From CAHJXF01 sp039936235 (GTDB taxonomy: Bacteria > Pseudomonadota > Gammaproteobacteria > Burkholderiales > Burkholderiaceae_D): a DNA stretch of 22,127 bases. Below, piece by piece: positions 14,906-22,127 of this stretch (position 1 is its first letter; every line of letters starts with the position of its first letter). The notes under the pieces are model-generated. The model was not told where the DNA came from, made no database searches, and saw only the letters and a list, made by a program, of their open reading frames with translations. Position numbers and translations under genes: made by a program. Location of the stretch: positions 1-22,127 of the forward strand of contig JBDTIS010000199.1 in the NCBI GenBank assembly GCA_039936235.1, written 5' to 3'.

Positions 14906-15048
14906 GACTCGGCCTCTGGGAGGGGACAGCGGTTGCGGACGTGATCGATGTGCGGACATCCGTCATCGGTTCATTCGTCCTCCAACCACAGAGCATCCCA
15001 TGAACGACAGCGACTTCGCAAAGAGCGCAGCGAAGCGCGTGAGCGGAA

Positions 15049-15067
15049 GGCAGCGCGTGACGCTGCC
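15049..15067 (-). terminator. Possible terminator hairpin after the two-repeat protein gene
   Basis: GGCAGCG (15049-15055) and CGCTGCC (15061-15067) form a perfect 7-base stem with a 5-base loop, 32 bases beyond the stop of the small exported protein. On the transcribed strand the following bases are TTCCGCTC, so there is no proper T-run. It may be a weak terminator or only a hairpin. The 194-base stretch 14906-15099 contains no gene that I can support. Confidence 0.3.
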
Positions 15068-15099
15068 ATCCGTCCGCCGGCCGTGCGACCCGCTGACGC

Positions 15100-15384
15100 T
15101 CAGGCCGATCGCGAGACGAATTTCCAGCCGCTCGACAGCTTCACGAATACGAATCCCGTCGCTTCGTCACGAAACACCTCGTGCGCCCGTGGTCCACCGT
15201 CCTTCGCGACGAAGGTCCAGCCGGACGGCAACTTGACGAACACGAAATCGCTGCCGGCTTCGTGGAACGTGTCGTACAGCACGGCATCGGCAGCGACCGA
15301 CTGCGTCTCCGTATCGAGCACGGACGCGTGGCTCGCTGTCGCGAGAGTCGTGGCGAGAAGAATCGCCGTCAGAATCTTGTTCAT
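15100..15384 (-). CDS. Small exported protein with two 31-residue repeats
   Basis: A 94-residue protein that I do not recognise. A signal peptide is clear: MNKILTAILLATTLATASHA, probably cut after residue 20. The mature part contains two copies of a motif, FVFVKLPSGWTFV (residues 47-59) and FVFVKLSSGWKFV (78-90). The flanking positions also align at a period of 31, for example YDTF at 37-40 against HEVF at 68-71. The alternating hydrophobic/polar pattern followed by SGW suggests paired beta-strands, so the mature chain may be a tiny two-unit beta-sheet domain. It has no cysteine and no lipobox, so it would be soluble in the periplasm or secreted. ATG 15384 has AGGGG six bases upstream. No neighbour hints at function; the efflux operon upstream ends 134 bases away. 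Confidence 0.75.
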   Translation of the reverse strand: MNKILTAILLATTLATASHASVLDTETQSVAADAVLYDTFHEAGSDFVFVKLPSGWTFVAKDGGPRAHEVFRDEATGFVFVKLSSGWKFVSRSA

Positions 15385-15455
15385 TGATGGCCCCTGTCCA
15401 TGAGCGGGAGCGGCACGACCGGCTCACCCCGCGGAAGCGACCCATATGCGGATGA

Positions 15456-15470
15456 TGTTGCGTTGCAACA
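15456..15470. promoter_or_regulatory. Inverted repeat upstream of the small exported protein gene
   Basis: TGTTGCGTTGCAACA has perfect 6-base arms around a 3-base spacer. It lies 72 bases upstream of the small gene's start. On the minus strand TTGCAA within it can serve as a -35 element with TATGGG 16 bases downstream. It could be an operator overlapping that promoter; the regulator is unknown. Confidence 0.35.
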
Positions 15471-15517
15471 AGAGAGCTTTACTCAATGCCCCGTGAGCGC
15501 AGCGCGTGGCGTCGCCG

Positions 15518-16987
15518 TCACTGGCCGGACAATCCCTGCCAGCCACCGCCCAACGCCCGTACCAGCCCCACGCTCGCGACCATCCGGCTGCCGAAGATGG
15601 ACACTGCGTTCCGCTCGTTCGACAGCGCGGTCGCCTGCACGGTGACGACGTTGATGTAGCTCACGGTCCCGGCCTTGTACTGGTTCAGGGTCAACGCGAG
15701 CGACTCGCGTGCGGAGGCCAGCACGTCGTCCTGCGCCGCACTTTCCTGCTCGAGGATCCGCAATGCCGCGAGCTGGTCCTCGACTTCGGAGAAGCCGCTC
15801 AGCACCGTCTGACGATAGCCGGCGACGCTCGCGTCGTAGTTCGCGATCGCCTGCGCGGTCTGCGCGCGGCGCAGGCCGCCATCGAAGATCGTCTGCGCGA
15901 TCGACGGGCCGATCGACCAGAAGCGGTTCGGCACCGTGAACAGGCTCGCAGCCGACAGGGTGGAGAAACCGCCGGAGGTCGAGATGCCGAGCGACGGGAA
16001 GTACGCCGCCTTCGCGACGCCGATTTCGGCGTTCGCGGCAGCCATGCGCCGCTCGGCACCGGCGATGTCGGGCCGCCGCTGCAGCAGTTCCGACGGGATG
16101 CCGCTTGCCGGCACCGCCGGCGCGCGCTTGTCTTCGAAGGCACGCCAGCGCTTGACCGGGATCGCGAAGTCGGCGGGCGCCCTGCCGGCGAGCAACGCGA
16201 TCGCGTGTTCGAGCTGTGCGCGTGCGACGCCCAGGTCGATCGCCTGGACCTGCGTCGTCTTCAGCTGCGTCTCGGCCTGCGCGACGTCGACGCGCGCCGA
16301 CACGCCACCTGCATAACGATTGCGGGTCACGTCGAGCGTGCGCTGGTAGGCGGTGATCGTGTCATCGAGCAGCTGCTTCTGCGTATCGATCTGCCGCAGC
16401 TGGAAGTAGTTGGACGCGATCGCCGCCTGCGTCGACAAGACGATGCCGCCGAGATCGGACGCACTGGCCTCGGCCGACGCGCGCTGCGACTCGACCTGGC
16501 GGCGCACGCGCCCCCACAGGTCGATCTCCCACGAAGCGGCGAGCGTCACGGCGCGCGTCGTCGCCGCGTTCGACGTGCCGCGCAGACTGTTGTTGCCGCG
16601 ACCCCCGCCGGAGCGGGTGGTGGAGGCGTCGGCCGAGACCACCGGGAAGTAGTTCGCACGTGCCGCATCGACCAGCGCGGTCGCTGCTCGATACGACGCT
16701 TCGGCCTGCGCGACGCTCTGGTTGCTGCCCACGGCCGCATCTTCGATCGCATCGAGGTCGGCGTCGCCGTAGATCTGCCACCACTTGCCGCGCGGCGCTT
16801 CGTCGGCAGGGACGGCGACGGTCCAGCCCCGGCTCTCCTTGAAGGCGGTCGGCGTCTCGACCTGCGGCCGCTGGTAGTCCGGACCGACGGAACAGGCCGA
16901 CAGACCGACGACGAGCGCGGCGCCGCCGAGCAGCGATCGAACGAACCGCCATGCGGCGACCGATCTATCGGATCTGGACATCGTCAT
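15518..16987 (-). CDS. Outer membrane factor of RND efflux pump (NodT/OprM family lipoprotein)
   Basis: A 489-residue TolC-like channel subunit that links the RND pump to the outside. The start at ATG 16987 gives a basic N-terminus and the lipobox LSAC (acylated Cys at about residue 32), and has GCAGG upstream. The ATG at 17038 would make an oversized signal region without a ribosome-binding sequence. After the Cys comes VGPDYQRPQVETP, the standard NodT opening. Two internally similar halves follow, as in all such channels: LAASWEIDLWGRVRRQVES and, later, GPSIAQTIFDGGLRRAQTAQA. SELLQRRPDIAGAERRMAAANAEIGVAKAAYFPSLGISTSGGF is the family's central block. It is the third gene visible in the operon, as in muxABC-opmB of Pseudomonas. 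Confidence 0.95.
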   Translation of the reverse strand: MTMSRSDRSVAAWRFVRSLLGGAALVVGLSACSVGPDYQRPQVETPTAFKESRGWTVAVPADEAPRGKWWQIYGDADLDAIEDAAVGSNQSVAQAEASYRAATALVDAARANYFPVVSADASTTRSGGGRGNNSLRGTSNAATTRAVTLAASWEIDLWGRVRRQVESQRASAEASASDLGGIVLSTQAAIASNYFQLRQIDTQKQLLDDTITAYQRTLDVTRNRYAGGVSARVDVAQAETQLKTTQVQAIDLGVARAQLEHAIALLAGRAPADFAIPVKRWRAFEDKRAPAVPASGIPSELLQRRPDIAGAERRMAAANAEIGVAKAAYFPSLGISTSGGFSTLSAASLFTVPNRFWSIGPSIAQTIFDGGLRRAQTAQAIANYDASVAGYRQTVLSGFSEVEDQLAALRILEQESAAQDDVLASARESLALTLNQYKAGTVSYINVVTVQATALSNERNAVSIFGSRMVASVGLVRALGGGWQGLSGQ

Positions 16988-17030
16988 GCACGGGCCTGCC
17001 TCTTGCGTGTTGCGCATCGTCGGGTGGGAT

Positions 17031-20000
17031 TCATGCATTGCCGGGCCGTGTGGTCGGATGCGTAGCGGACCGTGCCTGTCGACGGCCCTCCTTGCGGGCG
17101 CGGCGCCCCGCGCGACGACGCTTCCACCATAGGCTCATGCGATCGAGATAAAGATAGACGACAGGCGTCGTGTACAGCGTCAGGATCTGGCTGACCAGCA
17201 GTCCGCCGACGATCGCGATGCCGAGCGGCCGGCGGATCTCGGCGCCGTCGCCGGCACCGAACGCCAGCGGCAGCGCGCCGAACAGCGCGGCCATCGTCGT
17301 CATCATGATCGGACGAAAACGCAGCGTCGCCGCTTCGAGGATCGCGTCGCGTGGGCTCAGGCCGCCTTCCTTCTCACGAACGACGGCGAAGTCGATCATC
17401 ATGATCGCGTTCTTCTTGACGATGCCGATCAGCAGGATCACGCCGATGAACGCGATCATCGAGAACTCGGTGCCGGTCGCGAGCAGCGCCAGCAGCGCCC
17501 CGACGCCCGCCGACGGCAGCGTCGACAGGATCGTGATCGGATGCACCAGGCTCTCATAGAGGATGCCGAGCACGATGTAGATCGTCAGCAGCGCGGTCAG
17601 GATCAGGACCGGTGTATTGCTGAGCGAGTCCTGGTAGGCCTTCGCCGTGCCCTGGAAGCCGCCGTGGATCGTCGACGGCACGCCGATGCGCGCCATCGCG
17701 TTGTCGATCGCGGTGGTCGCCTGCGACAGCGTGCCACCATCGGGCAGGTTGAACGAGATCGTCGATGCGACGAACTGTCCCTGATGGCTGACACGCAGCG
17801 CGGTGTTGGTGGACTCGTAACGGGCGAAGCTCGCGAGCGGCACCGAGCCGCCTTTCGCGCTCACGTAGACGTCGCGCAACTGGTCCGGGCTCTGCCAGTA
17901 CTGCGGCGCGGCCTCCATCACGACCTTGTACTGGTTCAGCGGGTTGTAGATCGTCGACACCTGGCGCTGTCCGAAGAGGTCGTTGAGCGTGGTATCGATG
18001 TTGACCATGGTCACGCCGAGTCGCGACGCCGTGTCGCGGTCGATCACCAGCGACGTCTGCAGCCCCTTGTCCTGCGTGTCGGTGCTGACATCCTCGAGCT
18101 CCGGCAGGGAGGTCAGTGCCTGGCGGATCTTCGGCTCCCACAGCCGCAACTCGTTGAGATCGTCGGCCTGCAGCGTGTACTGATACTGCGCGTTGCCGGG
18201 GCGGCCGCCGATGCGGACATCCTGCGCGGCCTGGAAGTAGAGCGTGGCGCCCGGCTCCCGTGCAGTCTTCACGCGCAGCCGCGCGATCACGGCGTCGATG
18301 GACTCCTTGCGTTCGGACAGCGGTTTCAGGTTCACGAACATGTTGCCCGCGTTGCGCTGACCACCGCCGGTGAACGCGACGACGCTGACGACTGCCGGAT
18401 CGGCGGTCACGATGTCGGCGAAGCGCTGCAACTTGATTCGCATCGCCTGAAAGGAGATCGCCTGGTCGGCCACCACCGCGCCGCCCATCAGGCCGGTGTC
18501 CTGCTGCGGGAAGAAGCCTTTCGGAACGATCGTGTAGAGGTACACGTTCAACACGATCGTCGCGATCAGGATCACGATCATCAGCGGAGCGACGGCGAGG
18601 GACCAGCCGAGGCTCCTTGTGTAACCGCGCGTGGCGGTGTCGATGATCCGCGAGCTGCCGCGCGCGATCCGCTGCATGACGTGGTGGTCGAAGCCGGCCG
18701 TCGTGCGGCGCCACAGGCTGCGGCGCGGCGGCAAGCGCCCCGCAATCGGATCGACGGTCGGGTCGACGTCGTCCTGCTTCGGCTTCAGGATGTACGCGCA
18801 CATCATCGGCGTCGTCGTCAGCGACACGACCAGCGACACGATGATCGACACCGATAGCGTCACGGCGAACTCGCGGAACAGGCGACCGACGAGCCCGCCC
18901 ATCAGCAGGATCGGCAGGAACACGGCGATCAGCGAGATGCTCATCGACAGCACGGTGAAGCCCACCTCGCGCGCGCCGCGCAGCGCCGCATCGAAAGGCT
19001 TCATGCCGTCGTCGATGTGGCGCTGCGTGTTCTCGAGCACGACGATCGCGTCGTCGACGACGAAGCCGGTCGCGATCGTCAGCGCCATCAGCGAGAAGAT
19101 GTTGAGCGAGAAGCCGAGGAAGTACATCGCGCCGAAGGTCCCGATCAGCGACACCGGCACGGCCACGCTCGGGATCAGTGCCGCGCGCGCGCTGCCGAGG
19201 AACAGGAACACCACGAGGATCACGAGCGCGACCGACAGCAGCAGCGTGGTCTTCGTGTCGCGCAACGACGCGCGGATCGACGGCGTCCGGTCGATCAGCA
19301 CGTCGAGCTTGATCGCCGCCGGGATCGACGCGCGGAAGATCGGCAGCATCGCCTTGACCCGGTCGACGGTCTCGATGATGTTCGCGTTCGGCTGACGGGA
19401 GACGATCAGGATGACGGCCGGCTTCGCGTTGGCGAGGCCCGCGTTGCGCAGGTCCTGATTCGAATCGACGACGCTCGCGACATCACCGAGGCGGACCGGC
19501 GCGCCGTTGTTGTACGCCACGATCAGCGGCCGGTATTCGGCGGCCGTCTTCGACTGGTCGTTCGCGTAGATCTGCCAGGCGTTCTCGCCGTCGTCGAGGA
19601 TGCCCTTCGGACGATTGGCGTTGGTCGACGCGATCGCGTTGCGGACCGCCTCGACCGGGATGCCTGCGTTGTTGAGTTGCGCCGGGTTGAGCTCGACGCG
19701 CACCGCGGGCCTTGCGCCGCCGCCGACGATGACGTTGCCGACGCCGCTTACCTGCGCGATCTTCTGCGCGAGGATGGTGTCGGCTGCATCGAACATCTGA
19801 CTCTGGGTCAGCGTGTCGGATGTCATCGCCAGGATGATGATCGGCTGGTCTGCAGGGTTGACCTTGCGGTAGGTCGGATTGTTCGGCAGCCCCGACGGCA
19901 GCAGGTTGCGCGCCGCGTTGATGGCGGCCTGCACGTCGCGCGCGGCGCCGTCGATGCTGCGGTTGAGATCGAACTGCAGCGTGACGTTGGTGGAGCTCAG

Positions 20001-20255
20001 CGAGCTCGACGACGTCATCTCGGTCACGCCGGCGATGCGGCCGAGCGCGCGTTCGAGCGGCGTCGCGACCGTCGCGGCCATGGTCTCCGGACTCGCGCCG
20101 GGCAGGCTCGCGCTGACGTTGATGGTCGGGATATCGACCTGTGGCAGCGGCGAGACCGGCAGCAGCACGAAGGCCATCGCGCCGGCGAGAGCGATGCCGA
20201 TCGTCAACAGCGTCGTCGCGACCGGGCGTTCGATGAAGAGGCGAGAGGGATTCAA
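17031..20255 (-). CDS. mdtC: RND multidrug transporter inner-membrane subunit, MdtC/MuxC type
   Basis: A 1074-residue proton-driven RND pump subunit that would form a mixed trimer with the MdtB-type protein. FIERPVATTLL opens the first membrane helix. LPQVDIPTINVSASLPGASP and LERALGRIAGVTEMTSSSS are the MdtC-type periplasmic blocks. The fourth-helix proton-relay Asp pair is in ATGFVVDDAIVVLEN (Asp401, Asp402), and LIGIVKKNAIMMIDF carries the helix-10 Lys. The start is TTG at 20255: a TGA stop is the codon just before it, and GGGG lies five bases upstream, so no other start keeps the first helix. The stop lies 43 bases inside the outer-membrane-factor leader. Substrates cannot be predicted; bile-salt, novobiocin or plant phenolic export is known for relatives. 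Confidence 0.95.
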   Translation of the reverse strand: MNPSRLFIERPVATTLLTIGIALAGAMAFVLLPVSPLPQVDIPTINVSASLPGASPETMAATVATPLERALGRIAGVTEMTSSSSLSSTNVTLQFDLNRSIDGAARDVQAAINAARNLLPSGLPNNPTYRKVNPADQPIIILAMTSDTLTQSQMFDAADTILAQKIAQVSGVGNVIVGGGARPAVRVELNPAQLNNAGIPVEAVRNAIASTNANRPKGILDDGENAWQIYANDQSKTAAEYRPLIVAYNNGAPVRLGDVASVVDSNQDLRNAGLANAKPAVILIVSRQPNANIIETVDRVKAMLPIFRASIPAAIKLDVLIDRTPSIRASLRDTKTTLLLSVALVILVVFLFLGSARAALIPSVAVPVSLIGTFGAMYFLGFSLNIFSLMALTIATGFVVDDAIVVLENTQRHIDDGMKPFDAALRGAREVGFTVLSMSISLIAVFLPILLMGGLVGRLFREFAVTLSVSIIVSLVVSLTTTPMMCAYILKPKQDDVDPTVDPIAGRLPPRRSLWRRTTAGFDHHVMQRIARGSSRIIDTATRGYTRSLGWSLAVAPLMIVILIATIVLNVYLYTIVPKGFFPQQDTGLMGGAVVADQAISFQAMRIKLQRFADIVTADPAVVSVVAFTGGGQRNAGNMFVNLKPLSERKESIDAVIARLRVKTAREPGATLYFQAAQDVRIGGRPGNAQYQYTLQADDLNELRLWEPKIRQALTSLPELEDVSTDTQDKGLQTSLVIDRDTASRLGVTMVNIDTTLNDLFGQRQVSTIYNPLNQYKVVMEAAPQYWQSPDQLRDVYVSAKGGSVPLASFARYESTNTALRVSHQGQFVASTISFNLPDGGTLSQATTAIDNAMARIGVPSTIHGGFQGTAKAYQDSLSNTPVLILTALLTIYIVLGILYESLVHPITILSTLPSAGVGALLALLATGTEFSMIAFIGVILLIGIVKKNAIMMIDFAVVREKEGGLSPRDAILEAATLRFRPIMMTTMAALFGALPLAFGAGDGAEIRRPLGIAIVGGLLVSQILTLYTTPVVYLYLDRMSLWWKRRRAGRRARKEGRRQARSATHPTTRPGNA

Positions 20256-20267
20256 TCAAACCCCTTT

Positions 20268-20298
20268 GTTTTTTCGCGCGCGAACACGCGGGAAAAAC
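20268..20298 (-). other. Imperfect stem-loop just upstream of the mdtC ribosome-binding sequence
   Basis: GTTTTTTCGCG and CGCGGGAAAAAC are complementary except for two unpaired G residues and can form a hairpin directly before the AAAGGGG ribosome-binding sequence of mdtC. Together with the unusual TTG start it could lower or tune mdtC translation. No T-run follows on the coding strand, so it is not a standard terminator. Confidence 0.3.
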
Positions 20299-20310
20299 GA
20301 ACATTTCTTC

Positions 20311-20392
20311 CCCTCCCCTTCAAGGGGAGGGTCGGGGAGGGGATGGGTGTCCAAGCCCCACCAAAGAAAATCCCCTCCCGCAGTGGGGGAGG
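20311..20392. repeat. Tandem G/C-rich palindromic repeat between mdtB and mdtC
   Basis: Two hairpin-forming blocks lie in the 166-base gap. The first is a perfect palindrome at 20311-20331 (CCCTCCCCTT, C, AAGGGGAGGG). The second is CCTCCC/GGGAGG at 20374-20392 around a 7-base loop. The first block is nearly identical to the palindrome at 10744-10764. This is a REP-like interspersed repeat inserted between two genes that usually touch or overlap. Confidence 0.7.
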
Positions 20393-20421
20393 ACTAGGGA
20401 CGGGGCAATCAACAGAGCCCA

Positions 20422-22127
20422 TCACAGAATCGCCTCCCCACCCGCTACCCCATCATCCTCATCGACCAGATGATGCCGCTGCCGCCATCGCTTGAACCGC
20501 CGCGCCATCCCGTCGAACGCCAGATAAACCACCGGCGTCGTGAACAGCGTCAGCACCTGGCTCACCAGCAAGCCGCCGACCATCGCGATCCCCAGCGGCT
20601 TGCGCAACTCGGACCCGACGCCGCCGCCGAGCATCAGCGGCAACGCGCCGAGCAACGCGGCCATCGTCGTCATCAGGATCGGCCGGAAGCGCAGTAGCGC
20701 TGCCTGATGGATCGCGTCGCGCGGATTCATCCCCTGCTCGCGCTCTGCGTCGAGCGCGAAGTCGATCATCATGATCGCGTTCTTCTTCACGATGCCGATC
20801 AGCAGGATGATCCCGATGATCGCGATGATCCCGAGATCCTGCCCCGCGATCATCAGCGACAGCAGCGCGCCGACTCCGGCCGACGGCAGCGTGGAAAGGA
20901 TCGTGATCGGGTGGATGTAGCTCTCGTACAGGACGCCCAGCACGATGTACATCGTGACGACGGCCGCGAGGATCAGCCACAGCGTGTTGTCGAGCGACGC
21001 CTGGAACGCCAGTGCGGCGCCCTGGAAATTGATCGCCAGGCTCGCCGGCGCGCCGAGCTCGGTCATCGCCGCGCGGACCGCCTTGACCGCCTCGCCGAGC
21101 GACGTGCCCGGCGCGAGGTTGAACGAGACCGTCGCCGACGGGAATTGACCGATGTGGTTGATCACCAGCGACGTCGGCTTCTCGACGACCGTCGCGATCG
21201 ACGACAGCGGCACCTGATTGGTCGTATTGCCGACCGCGGCGGTGGTGGTGGTGGCCGTGACCAGCGCCTTCTGCTGCGACGCGCCCTGCGCGCCCTGACC
21301 GGTGGTCGAAGCGACCCCGGTCGCCGCGACGTAGATGCCGTCGAGCGCGCGCGGGCCGCGGCTGAACTCGGGCTTGACCTCGAGCACGACGCGGTACTGG
21401 CTCGACTGCGTGAAGATCGTCGAGATCTGCCGTTGGCCGAACGCGTTGTACAGCGCATTGTCGATCGCCGCCGGCGTGATGCCGAGCCGCGCCGCCGCGT
21501 CGCGATCGATCTGCACGAACGCCTGCAGCCCCTTGTCCTGCAGGTCGCTCGCGACGTCCTGGAATTGCGCGAGATGCGACAGCTTGTCGGTGATCTTCGG
21601 CACCCACTGCGCGAGCTCGTCCGGGTTCGCGTCCTCGACGCTGAACTGGTACTGCGTGCGCGACACGCGCGTCTCGATCGTCAGGTCCTGCACCGGCTGC
21701 ATGTACATGCTCACGCCGACGATCTGGTCGACCTTGCCCTGCAGCCGGCGGATCACGTCGGTGGCATGGATGTCGCGCTTGCCGTCGCCGCTGCCGAACG
21801 GCTTCAGGTTGATCAGGATGCGGCCGCTGTTGAGCGTCGTGTTGGTGCCGTCGACGCCGATGAACGACGACAGGCTCTCGACGGCAGGATCCTGCAGGAC
21901 CACCTTCGCGATCTCCTGCTGGCGCTGCGCCATCGCGTCGAACGAGATCGACTGCTGCGCCTCGGTGATGCCCTGGATCGAGCCGGTATCCTGGATCGGG
22001 AAGAAGCCCTTCGGGATCAGGATGTACAGCAGCACCGTCAGCGCCAGCGTGGCCACCGCGACGATCAGCGTGATCGGCTGGTGGTCGAGCACCCATTCGA
22101 GCATGCGGCCGTAGCGCGCGATCACGC
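20422..22127 (-). CDS. mdtB: RND multidrug transporter inner-membrane subunit, MdtB/MuxB type, C-terminal part
   Basis: The C-terminal half of an RND pump, open at the window edge (567 residues visible of about 1040-1080). IPKGFFPIQDTGSIQG after a membrane helix, SFIGVDGTNTTLNSGRILINLKPF, and QPVQDLTIETRVSRTQYQFSV are MdtB-type landmarks. LIGIVKKNAIMMIDFALDAEREQGM carries the helix-10 Lys. Compared with E. coli MdtB from memory, there is an extra stretch of about 30 residues, rich in Thr, Gly and Gln, between GIYVAATGV and NQVPLSSIATV in the periplasmic region. The adaptor gene mdtA is expected beyond the right edge of the window. The stop is 166 bases before mdtC, with repeat DNA between. 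Confidence 0.94.
   Translation of the reverse strand, partial: VIARYGRMLEWVLDHQPITLIVAVATLALTVLLYILIPKGFFPIQDTGSIQGITEAQQSISFDAMAQRQQEIAKVVLQDPAVESLSSFIGVDGTNTTLNSGRILINLKPFGSGDGKRDIHATDVIRRLQGKVDQIVGVSMYMQPVQDLTIETRVSRTQYQFSVEDANPDELAQWVPKITDKLSHLAQFQDVASDLQDKGLQAFVQIDRDAAARLGITPAAIDNALYNAFGQRQISTIFTQSSQYRVVLEVKPEFSRGPRALDGIYVAATGVASTTGQGAQGASQQKALVTATTTTAAVGNTTNQVPLSSIATVVEKPTSLVINHIGQFPSATVSFNLAPGTSLGEAVKAVRAAMTELGAPASLAINFQGAALAFQASLDNTLWLILAAVVTMYIVLGVLYESYIHPITILSTLPSAGVGALLSLMIAGQDLGIIAIIGIILLIGIVKKNAIMMIDFALDAEREQGMNPRDAIHQAALLRFRPILMTTMAALLGALPLMLGGGVGSELRKPLGIAMVGGLLVSQVLTLFTTPVVYLAFDGMARRFKRWRQRHHLVDEDDGVAGGEAIL

Noticed and set aside
14998..15236. Short plus-strand protein starting at 15001 (MNDSDFAKSAAKRVSG...)
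   Set aside because: There is no ribosome-binding sequence. The frame becomes Arg/Ser-rich and runs antisense into the two-repeat protein gene.
15506..17065. Long plus-strand open frame (519 codons) opposite the outer membrane factor
   Set aside because: It is antisense to a clear NodT-family gene and its translation is Arg/Asp/Val-rich without domain structure.
19017..20495. Plus-strand open frame (492 codons) across the mdtC start and the mdtB-mdtC gap
   Set aside because: It crosses two genes and a repeat on the opposite strand and has low-complexity Arg/Asp/His composition. It is a shadow frame.
1..22127. CRISPR array, tRNA, rRNA, transposase, phage or defence genes
   Set aside because: I found no regularly spaced repeats, cloverleaf or rRNA-like sequence, and no recombinase or defence domain in the coding frames. 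The repeats seen are short dispersed palindromes without their own genes.

Overview
The window is strongly G+C-rich DNA with dense, mostly minus-strand genes. It carries a protocatechuate branch of the beta-ketoadipate pathway, a Liv-type ABC importer, an mdtBC/muxBC-type RND pump with its outer-membrane channel, a PEP-CTERM relic and palindromic interspersed repeats. This mixture fits a soil or freshwater betaproteobacterium of the Burkholderiales kind. That placement is inference from gene content, not from any marker gene.

Layout. At 1-543 (minus) lie the first codons of a probable ClC-type chloride channel and the MarR-family regulator just upstream of it, with a perfect operator-like palindrome in the regulator's promoter region. 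At 684-1862 (minus) is pobA. At 2041-2615 (minus) is a broken PEP-CTERM protein gene with an in-frame stop and a frameshift. At 2746-7472 (minus) is a five-gene Liv-type ABC importer: binding protein, two permeases and two ATPases. At 7617-10689 (minus) is pcaIJHG, with pcaI and pcaJ pushed apart by about 300 bp of repeat DNA. A divergent IclR-family regulator follows at 10937-11782 (plus), and two tandem PcaR-like boxes lie between it and pcaI. At 11877-14104 (plus) a DUF1345 membrane protein and an exported type-B carboxylesterase overlap by 4 bases. At 14111-14905 (minus) is an ECHDC3-type crotonase-fold protein, and at 15100-15384 (minus) a small exported protein made of two copies of a 31-residue unit. 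From 15518 to the right end (minus) runs an mdtB-mdtC-outer membrane factor operon; mdtB is cut by the window edge and mdtA would lie beyond it.

How the genes work together. PobA turns 4-hydroxybenzoate into protocatechuate. PcaHG opens the protocatechuate ring, and PcaIJ activates 3-oxoadipate with CoA at the end of the pathway. The intermediate steps (pcaB, pcaC, pcaD) and the thiolase pcaF are not in the window. The ABC importer lies between the pca and pob genes in the same orientation, so it most likely takes up an aromatic acid rather than branched-chain amino acids; this is inference from context. The IclR protein is the probable pca regulator.

I see no mobile-element genes, CRISPR array, tRNA, rRNA or defence system. 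The most distinctive observations are the tandem PcaR-like operators, the PEP-CTERM pseudogene, the two-repeat secreted protein, and the palindromic repeats inserted inside three operons (pcaI/pcaJ, livK/livH, mdtB/mdtC).
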